From CAYZXL01 sp964482435 (GTDB lineage Bacteria > Auribacterota > JABMQX01): a stretch of DNA of 64,000 bases. This document shows, piece after piece, positions 1-8,772 of this stretch. A program made the translations under genes and the position numbers. The notes under the pieces are model-generated. The model was not told where the DNA came from and did no database searches. It saw only the letters and a program-made list of their open reading frames with translations. The stretch lies in the NCBI GenBank assembly GCA_964482435.1, contig CAYZXL010000006.1, forward strand, positions 1 to 64,000, in the 5' to 3' direction. Positions within the stretch are counted from its first letter, which is position 1. The number at the start of each line of letters is the position of its first letter.

Positions 1-299
1 CTTCCTCCTCTCGCCAGGCATGTTACACGCGCATCGAGCCTCTTCAAAAGGCCCACAAAGGCCCACATTTTCGCCTACTCCGTTTTTTACTATTGGCGCG
101 GAGGAATGCCTTGGTTATCCAGGTTCCGTCATTTCACAGTCTGGGGGGACCGGAAATCGCCCCAGCGCAGACGCCCCCCGGCCGAAATCATCATCCGGTC
201 GAACAGAAAGTTGCCACCAACAAACCGAGTTGTTACTATTCTTCCGAAGGCGACCGTACTCGTCATCTCACGCAGAGGTCGCCAACCACACTGAGGAGG
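1..299. other. Leading segment with no supported gene
   Basis: Open frames run through here on both strands, but none starts with a ribosome site or resembles a known protein. The plus frame that continues into the GH130 gene lacks homologous sequence before position 300. It is best read as the upstream region of that gene. No clear promoter was seen. Confidence 0.5.
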
Positions 300-1265
300 A
301 TGACGGTGCCGTCTATTTTCTATCCGTTTGATCCAAAAAAGCCGAAAGAGATTGTTCGACGCTACGAAGGGAATCCCATTCTGACGGGCGGGGATTTTCC
401 GGGCGACATCACCTGGGTCTTCAACAGCGGCGTGATCAAGGACCAGGGGCGGTACATTATGGTCTGCCGGGTGGAGGATTCTGCCCTTTACACCTACATG
501 TGGGTTGCCGACAGCGACGACGGTTTTCACTTCAGGCCGCGTCCTGCGCCCGTGAAAGTCCCTCACGACAACCCGCAGTACGAGGAATATTCTCACAGGA
601 CGTATTTCGATCCGCGAATCACAAAACTCGACGGAGTTTTTTACATTGTCCACGCCGCTCACAGCAAGCACGGCTGTCGCCTGGGTCTTTTCCGAACGGC
701 CGATTTCGAGAGGTTCGACTGGATGGGATGCATCTCAGAGCCGGATAATCGAAACGGAGTGCTGTTCCCTGAGAAGATCAAAGGACAATACGTGCGGCTT
801 GACAGACCGAACGTCGGAGGCGGCGGTGAGGGAGATATGTGGATTTCCTACTCGCCGGACCTGATTCACTGGGGAAAGAGCAATTGCGTCATCCGCAGGG
901 AGGATTTTCGATGGGCCTGGAAGAAGATTGGCCCGGGGGCCGTGCCCGTGCGTACGGACGAAGGCTGGCTGACGATTTTCCACGGCGTGCGGACGCAGTG
1001 CGCGCAGCATTACGTTTACCAGCTCGGCGTGTTTCTCCTCGACCTCGATGATCCGTCGAAAGTTGCGGCGAAAGCCGAGCGGGCGATCCTCATTCCGCAG
1101 ATGGACTACGAGTTGAGCGGTCAAACGCCGAGCGTTGTATTCGCCAACGCAGCGATTCTTGAGGACGACGGGTCGGTGAAGATTTACTACGGGGCGGCCG
1201 ATTCCGTTCAGTGTCTTGGACTCTCGACTCTCGACGAGCTTCTTGCTGCCTGCCACAACAGATGA
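300..1265 (+). CDS. GH130-family glycoside phosphorylase/hydrolase
   Basis: Predicted cytoplasmic enzyme of 321 residues. The family phosphorolyses beta-mannosidic linkages, releasing mannose-1-phosphate; some members are simple hydrolases. The sequence has the five-bladed propeller character of GH130: an N-terminal RRYEGNPIL motif, a central YFDPRITKLDG segment, LFPEKIKGQYVRLDRP, then DMWISYSPDLIHWG and a late IPQMDYELSG stretch. The start at 300 is chosen because GAGGAGG lies just upstream and GH130 similarity begins there; the open frame itself extends further 5'. It is followed by a sugar or nucleoside MFS transporter, a Gfo/Idh/MocA oxidoreductase and a malectin-like lipoprotein, suggesting a glycoside uptake and breakdown locus. 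The exact substrate cannot be read from the sequence. Confidence 0.85.
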   Translation: MTVPSIFYPFDPKKPKEIVRRYEGNPILTGGDFPGDITWVFNSGVIKDQGRYIMVCRVEDSALYTYMWVADSDDGFHFRPRPAPVKVPHDNPQYEEYSHRTYFDPRITKLDGVFYIVHAAHSKHGCRLGLFRTADFERFDWMGCISEPDNRNGVLFPEKIKGQYVRLDRPNVGGGGEGDMWISYSPDLIHWGKSNCVIRREDFRWAWKKIGPGAVPVRTDEGWLTIFHGVRTQCAQHYVYQLGVFLLDLDDPSKVAAKAERAILIPQMDYELSGQTPSVVFANAAILEDDGSVKIYYGAADSVQCLGLSTLDELLAACHNR

Positions 1266-1470
1266 AAATATACTGGAGGTGTTAACCGTGCATCGCGTGA
1301 AAGCGGGCACAAAACGTCTTTACGGAGGCATCGGCCTCTGCTACCATTCGGCAGCCGGTAAAGCGGCGGTTGTTCCCTTGTTCAGAGCAGTGCTCGCGGA
1401 ACATAAATCTTTCCGGCGACGCGATGTCTTTCATCGTACTTTGTGACCTCAAACAGGAGAGGAGAACAAC

Positions 1471-2748
1471 ATGAAATGGAATCTGCGGTGGCGACTCAGT
1501 TTGATGATGTTCTTGCAGTTTGCGATCTGGGGAGCGTGGGTGGTTTGGCTGCCGTTTTACTTGCATGGCGGGCTCAAGTTCGATTGGCCCCCCATCTTGG
1601 CGATATTCAGTCTGATGCCTCTTGCGACCATAATCTCGCCTTTCATCGGGGGGCAAATCGCGGATAGATGGGTGCCGTCGCAATGGTTTATGGTTGTTGC
1701 CAATGGGGCCTGCGGCGTGTTGATGATTATCATGGGGTTCACGAAGTCCTTCGGCGCCATCTACGGCCTTATGCTGGCTTTTTCGCTCCTGTATGCGCCC
1801 ACATTGGCGGTGTCCAACTCGATCAGCTTCCATCACCTCGAGAATGCGGATAAGGAGTTTCCGTCAATCCGGGTTTGGGGCTCGATTGGCTGGATTGTGG
1901 CCCTGCTGATCCTTGCACTCTGGCTGCGTCTAATCGGCGGAGACCCTGCCAGCAAAGGCAATGTCTGCCTCTACCTGGGCGGAATCTTCGCTGTGCTCCT
2001 TGGCGTCCTTTCCATATTTCTGCCGCATACGCCGCCCGCGAAGAAGAAGGAGAAGCCCTGGGCTTTCTTAGAGGCTTTGAAGCTGCTGAAAGATTGGCGT
2101 CTGGCGATTTTCATTATTATCGGGTTCGTCGTAGCCACCCAGCTCCAGTTCTATTATGGGTTGGTCTCCACATTCCTTGCCGAAAAAAAGATCGTAGCCT
2201 CCAAGGCCATTTATGCCATACCGGCATGGACGACTCTGGCTCAAGCGGTTGAGGCAGTCGTGATGCTGTTGCTCCCGCTCATGCTTGCACGTTTGGGCTA
2301 TCGGAAGGCTCTCGCGCTTGGTGTCATCGCCTGGCCAATCCGGTACGTCATTTTCGCCATCGGCGCGCCCAAATGGCTGGTTCTGGCATCGCTCGGCTTG
2401 CACGGCTTATGCTATGTCTTCTTCTTCGTTGTGGGGATGATCTACATTAACTCCGTGGCGCCCTCCGACATCCGCGCTTCCGCGCAGAGTCTCTGGCTCT
2501 TCGCCACGTTCGGCGTTGGCATGTTCATCGGCAGCTACTTCACCGGATGGATCGCGCAGCTCTTCACAAAGACCGTCGAGGGCGTCGCAAAAACTAACTA
2601 CACATGGGTCTTCCTGGTGCCGGTTTTCCTGACGGTGGCCTGCGCCGTCGCATACCTCACAATTTTCCGGGAGTCGCCCAAGCCCGTCGAGGAACCGGCG
2701 GCGGCTCCGGGAGAGAGCAGAGAGTCCAAAGAGGAGAAGCCTCAATGA
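1471..2748 (+). CDS. MFS transporter, NupG-like nucleoside/sugar symporter family
   Basis: Integral membrane protein of 425 residues with about twelve hydrophobic segments. The N-terminus (LSLMMFLQFAIWGAWVVWLP) and the layout resemble the nucleoside:proton symporter (NupG/XapB) branch of the MFS. It has a charged central cytoplasmic loop (PPAKKKEKPW) between helices 6 and 7, and a hydrophilic Pro/Glu-rich tail. The ATG is preceded by AGGAGAGGAG. It lies about 200 bp after the GH130 gene and 40 bp before the Gfo/Idh/MocA gene, so co-transcription is likely. In environmental heterotrophs, members of this family beside glycosidases often import sugars, so a glycoside substrate is possible; this is inference from context. 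Confidence 0.85.
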   Translation: MKWNLRWRLSLMMFLQFAIWGAWVVWLPFYLHGGLKFDWPPILAIFSLMPLATIISPFIGGQIADRWVPSQWFMVVANGACGVLMIIMGFTKSFGAIYGLMLAFSLLYAPTLAVSNSISFHHLENADKEFPSIRVWGSIGWIVALLILALWLRLIGGDPASKGNVCLYLGGIFAVLLGVLSIFLPHTPPAKKKEKPWAFLEALKLLKDWRLAIFIIIGFVVATQLQFYYGLVSTFLAEKKIVASKAIYAIPAWTTLAQAVEAVVMLLLPLMLARLGYRKALALGVIAWPIRYVIFAIGAPKWLVLASLGLHGLCYVFFFVVGMIYINSVAPSDIRASAQSLWLFATFGVGMFIGSYFTGWIAQLFTKTVEGVAKTNYTWVFLVPVFLTVACAVAYLTIFRESPKPVEEPAAAPGESRESKEEKPQ

Positions 2749-2788
2749 AAGAGGCCATCCTCAACCTTGCTTCGCGGAGGAGATGAGC

Positions 2789-4027
2789 ATGGGTCCTGTT
2801 CGCATTACCAGGCGGCGGTTTCTCAGGCAGACAGGCAGCGCCGCGGCGGGGATGGCTGCGGGGTTGCTCGGCACCAGATTTCCCGCCACAGCCCTTGGAG
2901 CGAATGAGCGAATCAATATCGGTTCCATCGGCTGCGGGGACAGAGGGATGGCGCACCTCAATGACCTCGTCGCGAAGTCAAAAAAGCCCGACGGGAACGT
3001 GGCTGTTATCGCGGTGAGCGACGTCTATGACGTGAGGAGAGAAAGGGCGAGGAAGATATGCGGGGGCAACGCATACAAGGATTACCGCGAACTCCTCAAC
3101 AGGAAGGACGTTGATGCGGTCGTCATCGCCACGCCCGACCACTGGCACGCGAAAATGAGCATTGACGCCGCAGAAGCCGGGAAGGAGATCTACTGCGAGA
3201 AGCCGATGACTTACACCGTCGAGGAAGCGAAGGAAGTCGCAAGAATCGTCGGCGAAAAGAAGCGAGTCATGCAGGTCGGCGTGCAGAGTTGCTCGGAGGA
3301 CCTCTGGTGGCAGGCTGCAAAGCTCATCAAGAATGGAGCGATAGGAAAGGTCGTCTGGACGCAATCGGGTGTGAGCCGCAACTCCATCGAGGGCGACTGG
3401 AACTATTATCGGATTGACCCCGACGCCGGTCCGCACAACATTGACTGGGATGCGTTTCTTGGTTCAGCTCCCAGGCGGCCCTACGACCCCGACCGGTTCT
3501 TTCGGTGGAGAAAATACTGGGACTACTCCGGCGGGATAGCCACGGACCTGTTCTATCATGGGCTCGGGCATCTCTTGGTGGCGCTTGGGGCTGAATTTCC
3601 GAAGAGGGTTGTGGCATCGGGCGGCATCTACGTGTTTCACGACCGCGAGACGCCTGACACTTTCCACATGATGATTGACTACCCGACCGACCATACGATT
3701 GTTCTCCTCGGGTCGCAGGCCAACAAGCAAAAGGTGCCCGAAATCATCCGCGGCCACAAGGCGACAATCTTCTTTGAGGAGAAAGCGCTGACTGTGAAAG
3801 CAGAGGAGGAGTTTGCGAAAGAAGTGGAGGAGGTGAAGGTCAGCCCTGAGCCGCGTGCCGAGCACATGGACAACTTCTTGCAGTGCATCCGGACGAGGGA
3901 GAAGCCCCACTGCAATGAGATAATCGGGTACAGAGTGATGGTAGCCATCGGGATGGGGGTCCGCGCCTATCGAGAGCAGAGGGTCATGCTATTTGATTCG
4001 GAAAAGGAGCAGGTTCTCCCCGCGTAG
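2789..4027 (+). CDS. TAT-exported Gfo/Idh/MocA family oxidoreductase
   Basis: NAD(P)-dependent oxidoreductase of about 412 residues. A twin-arginine signal (ITRRRFLRQTG) is followed by a hydrophobic Ala/Gly segment, so the protein is likely exported folded with its cofactor. The Rossmann region reads INIGSIGCGDRG, followed by the DHWHAKMSIDAAEAGKEIYC segment ending in the family's EKP motif. Such proteins modify sugars at the C3/C1 positions or act on inositols. Two ATGs occur, at 2783 and 2789; the second is preferred because GGAGG (2776-2780) sits 8 bp from it and only 2 bp from the first. The neighbours are the MFS transporter and the malectin-like lipoprotein. The substrate is unknown. 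Confidence 0.88.
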   Translation: MGPVRITRRRFLRQTGSAAAGMAAGLLGTRFPATALGANERINIGSIGCGDRGMAHLNDLVAKSKKPDGNVAVIAVSDVYDVRRERARKICGGNAYKDYRELLNRKDVDAVVIATPDHWHAKMSIDAAEAGKEIYCEKPMTYTVEEAKEVARIVGEKKRVMQVGVQSCSEDLWWQAAKLIKNGAIGKVVWTQSGVSRNSIEGDWNYYRIDPDAGPHNIDWDAFLGSAPRRPYDPDRFFRWRKYWDYSGGIATDLFYHGLGHLLVALGAEFPKRVVASGGIYVFHDRETPDTFHMMIDYPTDHTIVLLGSQANKQKVPEIIRGHKATIFFEEKALTVKAEEEFAKEVEEVKVSPEPRAEHMDNFLQCIRTREKPHCNEIIGYRVMVAIGMGVRAYREQRVMLFDSEKEQVLPA

Positions 4028-4113
4028 CGTGGTAAACCGTCGGCTCTTTCTCGTCGCGGCAGGCATGGAAAAATGGGAAGTCGGAGCGAGACCTCAAGCG
4101 AGGGAGTGAAGAG

Positions 4114-4713
4114 ATGCAACAGAGAAAGCATCAACACATTGTCGTTGCTGTGCTCATAGCGGCGTCGTTGCTTTTGAGCGCGGGCTGCCTCCGCCAGGTG
4201 GACGTCGTGAAGATTCCCTCATCTCCGCCAGCGCTTTACCGCGTGGACTGCGCGGCGCTCGAGCCGTACACGGATTCCGCCGGGAACAAATGGATTCCCG
4301 ACGAGACGTTCGCCGACGCAAAGAAATGGGGAGCATTGAACGGGATGACCGTGGACAGGCGAGAATCCGGCCTGAAAGAGATTGAAGGGACCGACGACGA
4401 CGTGATCTACCTGACCGAGCGATATTCCATGCAAGGATATAAGTTCCATGTGCCGAACGGACGGTACCTCCTGAAACTTTACTTTGCCGAAACATACGAC
4501 GGCATCAGCGGCGAGGGGATGCGGATTTTCAGCGTCCAGGCAGAAGGAAAGAGCATCTTAGAGAATTTTGACGTTTACAAGGAGGCCGGCGGCAGGAACA
4601 AAGCCGTCGTCAGGGAATTCGTCGTCGAGGTTTCGGACGGCTGGCTGGACATTGGCTTCGTTCCGAACATTCAAAACCCGGAAATCAACGGAATTGAAAT
4701 CCTCCAGAAGTAG
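4114..4713 (+). CDS. Malectin-domain lipoprotein
   Basis: Predicted lipoprotein of 199 residues. A hydrophobic signal ends in the lipobox LSAGC, with the lipidated Cys at residue 25. The mature part (about residues 42-198) looks like a malectin/di-glucose-binding beta-sandwich: YRVDCAALEPYTDSAGN near the start, then GRYLLKLYFAETYDG, and the closing NPEINGIEIL motif seen in malectin-like modules. Malectin domains bind carbohydrate, so a surface glycan-binding role fits the adjacent GH130, transporter and oxidoreductase genes. It starts 86 bp after the oxidoreductase stop and ends convergently with the DUF362 gene, with about 110 bp between them. Confidence 0.78.
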   Translation: MQQRKHQHIVVAVLIAASLLLSAGCLRQVDVVKIPSSPPALYRVDCAALEPYTDSAGNKWIPDETFADAKKWGALNGMTVDRRESGLKEIEGTDDDVIYLTERYSMQGYKFHVPNGRYLLKLYFAETYDGISGEGMRIFSVQAEGKSILENFDVYKEAGGRNKAVVREFVVEVSDGWLDIGFVPNIQNPEINGIEILQK

Positions 4714-4823
4714 CCGGGGCGTTGGCGATGCCGCGTCGCTCGAGGAGACGCCGCTTCTCTAACGGGGACTATCCGAGTATTTTCGTCTCCCCGGGATTCT
4801 TGAGGCGACGAGGTACGTGCGTT

Positions 4824-5987
4824 TCAGCGACGACTGAATTTCGCAAGCACGCCTTCTTTTATGTCAACAGCGCCGTGGGGACAGGATTCCAGGCAGCAGT
4901 AGCACCGAATGCACTTGTCGTAATCAATGACCAATCTGTCGCGTCCTCCCGTCCGACGAATAACTTGAGGGGGGCACGCCCTGACGCAGGTCATGCACAA
5001 TTCGCAGACTCTCGAATTGATCGTCGGCTTGTTTGAGATGTAGTTCCGAAGAAATCTGAACAGAAACGGCGGAATCTTGTCGCTAAACCCGCTTGGCTGG
5101 ATGACGCCGTCAAAGTCAGTAACGCGCACTCCCTCAAGAGACTCGCCGACGATTTGGACCCGGTCGAGGCTGCCAACGCCTTTGGCTTGCAGATGCCCGA
5201 TCCTCGTCGTGGGGACAGTCTGCGGGTCAATTCCGATGATGGAAGTCGCAACGGCATCGAGGGCAATCCCATCAGCGCTGGCTAAGAGAAGCCCCAGATG
5301 TTTCGGCTTCCCAGAACGCGGTCCCTTTGGTCCTTCCATCGCCCAGATTCCATCCATCACGTGGAGGCGCGCCGGGACAGCTGCGTAAACGTCGAGGAGC
5401 GTCGCGGAAAAAGACTCGATTTCTGGCATTTGGAGGTGGTAGTCAGCTTTCAGGAGCCCGGGGACGACGCCGAACATGTTTTTGACTGCTCCGGTGAAAG
5501 TGGTAAAGCCGTGCGTCTTGAGCTTCGACACGGAAATGATGGCGTCGGCGTCGAGAGCTTCCCTGGCGACGGTCACTCTTCTCAGGATGATACCCTCCGG
5601 GACAGAGACGTTCGCAGGAGTCGAAAGGTCTATCAGTGCCGCCCCCCATTTGGCGGCCACGTCCGTCATCCCCGTTGGGACAGCGACGCTTTCGAGCTTG
5701 GCAACGGAGGGGCTGTCGCCAATGACAGGGATACCGCCCGCTTCCTTAACCATGCGCACGATTCCGGCGACGACGGACGGATGCGTCGTGACGGCTCGGT
5801 CCGGGGAATCGCCCGCCAGAAGATTGGGCTTGATCAAGACTCTTTCCTCTGGCTTGACGAATTTCCGTATGCCGCCGAGGCAACCGAGCAGTGTGGCGAG
5901 GGCATGATAGACACGTTCCTCGTCGGAGTAGTCCGTGCATTCAACGACTGAGACTGTTGCTTGGGTGCTATGTGTCCCGATATTCAT
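4824..5987 (-). CDS. DUF362 domain protein with two 4Fe-4S clusters
   Basis: Protein of 387 residues. The N-terminal three quarters match the DUF362 fold: VLIKPNLLAGDSPDRAVTTH early, then SKLKTHGFTTFTGAVKNMFG in the middle. The C-terminus carries a bacterial-ferredoxin module with CELCMTCVRACP and CIRCYCCLESCP, ligating two 4Fe-4S clusters. No signal peptide is visible, so it is probably cytoplasmic. Proteins of this type are frequent in anaerobes, but their reaction is not established; electron transfer is the only function the cysteines support. It stands alone on the minus strand, divergent from the acid-sugar module. Confidence 0.85.
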   Translation of the reverse strand: MNIGTHSTQATVSVVECTDYSDEERVYHALATLLGCLGGIRKFVKPEERVLIKPNLLAGDSPDRAVTTHPSVVAGIVRMVKEAGGIPVIGDSPSVAKLESVAVPTGMTDVAAKWGAALIDLSTPANVSVPEGIILRRVTVAREALDADAIISVSKLKTHGFTTFTGAVKNMFGVVPGLLKADYHLQMPEIESFSATLLDVYAAVPARLHVMDGIWAMEGPKGPRSGKPKHLGLLLASADGIALDAVATSIIGIDPQTVPTTRIGHLQAKGVGSLDRVQIVGESLEGVRVTDFDGVIQPSGFSDKIPPFLFRFLRNYISNKPTINSRVCELCMTCVRACPPQVIRRTGGRDRLVIDYDKCIRCYCCLESCPHGAVDIKEGVLAKFSRR

Positions 5988-6479
5988 CGAGCCCGAAAAG
6001 CCATCCCTAACCGCTTATCTTCTTCGCGCGAGCCTGATCGCCTTCCGCTCCATTGTGACCGTGGGGCTCCGGGCTGAAGTTCTTTCGGAAACTAACAGGC
6101 CGAGAAAATCAACCAACTCGTGCACGCCCGGCGTCGGCCTGTGTGCCCCTTCCAGGGGCCAACCAGCCGGAAGAGCGACCTCGCCGGCGCCGCACGGCCC
6201 AATTGTAACACACAAACGCAGCCTCAAGTTTCTCGGACCTTGACACACAGTCCAGGGCGGTCGTGCCGCTCCGGGTGGACGGGCACGGCTTGCCGCCCAC
6301 CGTGTTCGTGATGGAGAACTGGAAAGAGCGAATCGCTGAGGCGAGCGGATGTTGTTGACAATCGGAGGTTGTGGTATATCTGTCGTCGGTTGGGCTGCAC
6401 GGTTCAGGATTTCTCGAGGGCGGCTGCCCCAATCGCGAGAACCGAGACAATAAACTTGAATTCTGTAAGAACCGGGCCT
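5988..6479. other. Divergent intergenic region between DUF362 gene and acid-sugar module
   Basis: This 492-bp region contains several GC-rich inverted repeats. One is CAGGCCGA (6096-6103) with TCGGCCTG (6134-6141). Another is a tight hairpin, GCCCCT (6145-6150) with AGGGGC (6154-6159). Near its right end a possible promoter for the kinase is TTGTTG (6352-6357), a 17-bp gap and TATATC (6375-6380); an overlapping TTGACA (6355-6360) lies close by but has no well-spaced -10. No gene is supported. Confidence 0.45.
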
Positions 6480-7745
6480 ATGTTCCACAGCTTCGTTCCC
6501 AAGATCGGCATCGTTGCGGATGACCTGACCGGCGCCTGCGATTCTGGAATCGAATTTGTCACCCGTGAAAAATCCGTCCTGGTTCTCGTCGAGCCGGACT
6601 CCGAGCCGCCCCCCACCGCCGGTGAGACGATTTTCGTCCACAACACTCAGAGCCGTCATCTGACACCGGACGAATCCCACACGAGAGCCCTCTGCGCCGC
6701 GAAACGCGCTCTCTCGTCGGGAGCTGATCTCATTTTCAAAAAAGTGGACAGCGCGCTGCAAGGAAACTTCGGAGTTGAGATTGGCGCGGTCATGGACGCC
6801 ACGGGCGCTTCGCTGGCTTTCATTCTTCCGGCGATTCCGGAGGCGGGGCGTGAGACGATTGACGGCGTGCAGCACATTGACGGCGTTCCAGTCGCGGAGA
6901 GCTTCTATGCGAGCGACCCGGAGCATCCGGTCACGGAATCGAGCGTGCTCATCCGAGCCGAAGACCGGAGCGGCCGAAAAGCGGGGCTGATTTCCCTCCA
7001 GGACGTCCGAGCCGGAAACACTGCCGCGGCACTGGAGAAGCTTATGGCGAAGGGACGCCAACTCATCGTCGTTGACGGTCGGTCTCGGGGAGATTTGCGT
7101 GTTGCTGTGGAGTGTCTTGTTTCTGTGCCTGAGGGAAAAATCTTCGTCGGCTGTCAGGGGCTGGCTCAGGCCCTTGCGACTGTGCTCGGTGTCGGCGGAG
7201 AGACACCCGCCGCGCTTGAGCCCCGAGACGGCCCTTTTCTCCTCGTCTGCGGAACTTCACACCCTCAGTCAAGACGACAGCTTGAGGTCGCGGCGGCCGC
7301 GGGCCAGCTTTGCGTCCTCGACATAGAGCTGAATCGGATAGCAAGCCGCCTGGGTATGGACGCGCCGACGAGAGAACTCGCAGAGGCGTGCTCGGCAACC
7401 CTGCTTGAGGGGCAAAACGCCGCCGTTCGCATCTGTGAGGAGACCGTGGGCTTCTCCGCGGACCTTCGTGAGCGCGTCCTCTGTTTCCTGTCGGGCCTTG
7501 TTGCGCGGGCAGTTGAGCGTGTTCCTCTCGGCGGCCTCGTCCTGACAGGGGGAGAGACGGCTTACTGCGTCTGCCGCTCGCTGGGCATCCGTGCGCTCAA
7601 ATTGCATACACGGATAGCCCCCCTTGTGGTAGCATCCACGGTGGTCCGTGGGGGGCATGAGGGCGTGGTAGTTGTCACGAAAGGTGGTTCCATAGGTCCA
7701 GACGACATCGTGTCGAGGATCAGCAAGTTCCTTACCGGCGCATGA
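6480..7745 (+). CDS. Four-carbon acid sugar kinase (DUF1537/DtnK-OtnK family)
   Basis: Cytoplasmic kinase of 421 residues that phosphorylates four-carbon sugar acids (threonate or erythronate type) at O4. The family signature is at the N-terminus, GIVADDLTGACDSGIEF (Asp14, Asp15), followed by KKVDSALQGNFG. The C-terminal nucleotide-binding half has VLTGGETA and the terminal VVVTKGGSIGPDDI segment. The start at 6480 is chosen because the family similarity begins there; the frame is open further upstream. The ribosome site is weak. A PdxA2-type dehydrogenase follows after 16 bp and a class II aldolase overlaps that gene, so all three form one operon. Kinase plus PdxA2 is the established D-threonate route to dihydroxyacetone phosphate. 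Confidence 0.88.
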   Translation: MFHSFVPKIGIVADDLTGACDSGIEFVTREKSVLVLVEPDSEPPPTAGETIFVHNTQSRHLTPDESHTRALCAAKRALSSGADLIFKKVDSALQGNFGVEIGAVMDATGASLAFILPAIPEAGRETIDGVQHIDGVPVAESFYASDPEHPVTESSVLIRAEDRSGRKAGLISLQDVRAGNTAAALEKLMAKGRQLIVVDGRSRGDLRVAVECLVSVPEGKIFVGCQGLAQALATVLGVGGETPAALEPRDGPFLLVCGTSHPQSRRQLEVAAAAGQLCVLDIELNRIASRLGMDAPTRELAEACSATLLEGQNAAVRICEETVGFSADLRERVLCFLSGLVARAVERVPLGGLVLTGGETAYCVCRSLGIRALKLHTRIAPLVVASTVVRGGHEGVVVVTKGGSIGPDDIVSRISKFLTGA

Positions 7746-7761
7746 AGAGAGCTGGCTCGTA

Positions 7762-8772
7762 ATGCTGGAGAGACCAAGAATCGCTATCACGATGGGAGAC
7801 GCAGCCGGCATCGGACCGGAGATTACGGCGAAGTGCCTGGCTCAGCGGGAAGTGTACGAATGCTGCAGACCGGTCGTGCTCGGCGACGCACGGGTTATTG
7901 AGCAAGCGGTCGCGCTGGCAAAAGTTCCTCTTGTCGTTCGCCGAGTGAAAGATGTGCTGGACGCGGGACTCAAGCAAGGCATGGTTGACGTGCTCGATTT
8001 TCACAACATTGACGTTGAGAATTTGCGGATGGGGGTTGTTGACGCGAAAAACGGCGAGGCGGCGGTTCTCTATACAAAAGAGGCGGGGAGGATGTGCCTG
8101 GAGGGGAAGGTCGAGGCTATGGTTTCGGCGCCGTTGAACAAGGAATCCATGCGTGCCGCTGGCTACAAGTACGAGGGGCAGACGGAGATTCTCGGCGAAC
8201 TGTGCGGCGCGAAGAAATACGGAATGATTCTCCTTTTAGGCAATCTTCGGCTGATGCTGTTGACAACGCACATGTCGTTGCGCGAGGCGGTCGAAAAGGT
8301 AAAAAAAGAGCGCATCGTGTCCGTCGTCGAGCTTGCCTTGGAAACCCTTCTTTTTCTTGGTCTGGATAAGCCGAAGGTAGCCGTCGCGGCGCTGAACCCG
8401 CACGCGAGCGAAGGCGGAATCTTCGGCGACGAAGAGACCAAGGAGATTGCTCCGGCGGTTGAGGAATGCTCCGCCCATGGAATGAATGTTGTCGGGCCGA
8501 TACCTGCCGACACCGTTTTTGTCCGGGCAAAACAAGGAGAATTCGATTTAGTGGTGGCGATGTTTCATGACCAGGGAATGATGGTTGTTAAACTTCTTGG
8601 ATTTGGCTCGGCGGTAACACTGCTTGCGGGCTTGCCTCTGGTGCGCACGTCCGTCGGGCACGGGACGGCGTTCGACATAGCGGGCAAGAACAAGGCGGAT
8701 CACAGGAATCTGCTCGAGGCAATAAGAGTTGCAGCAGAAATCGCCCTGAAAAAACGGAGGAAAACCGCATGA
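7762..8772 (+). CDS. PdxA-family 4-phospho-acid dehydrogenase (PdxA2-like)
   Basis: Metal- and NAD-dependent oxidative decarboxylase of 336 residues in the PdxA family. The three metal ligands of the family are all present: His170 (LLTTHMSLREA), His214 (LNPHASEGG) and His269 (MFHDQGM). The substrate-binding MGDAAGIGPE motif is at residues 11-20, and VRTSVGHGTAFDIAG is near the C-terminus. PdxA itself works in pyridoxal phosphate synthesis. Here, the upstream DUF1537 kinase and overlapping aldolase gene point instead to the PdxA2 subgroup, which oxidises and decarboxylates 4-phospho-D-threonate or erythronate. A biosynthetic PdxA role cannot be excluded from sequence alone. Confidence 0.85.
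   Translation: MLERPRIAITMGDAAGIGPEITAKCLAQREVYECCRPVVLGDARVIEQAVALAKVPLVVRRVKDVLDAGLKQGMVDVLDFHNIDVENLRMGVVDAKNGEAAVLYTKEAGRMCLEGKVEAMVSAPLNKESMRAAGYKYEGQTEILGELCGAKKYGMILLLGNLRLMLLTTHMSLREAVEKVKKERIVSVVELALETLLFLGLDKPKVAVAALNPHASEGGIFGDEETKEIAPAVEECSAHGMNVVGPIPADTVFVRAKQGEFDLVVAMFHDQGMMVVKLLGFGSAVTLLAGLPLVRTSVGHGTAFDIAGKNKADHRNLLEAIRVAAEIALKKRRKTA

Noticed and set aside
6015..7061. 348-codon open frame on the minus strand
   Set aside because: Antisense to the DUF1537 kinase and extending into a divergent gap; no similarity or ribosome site.
7762..8772. Calling this gene the vitamin B6 enzyme pdxA
   Set aside because: Operon context with a DUF1537 kinase and a coupled aldolase favours the PdxA2 catabolic role, although sequence alone does not settle it.
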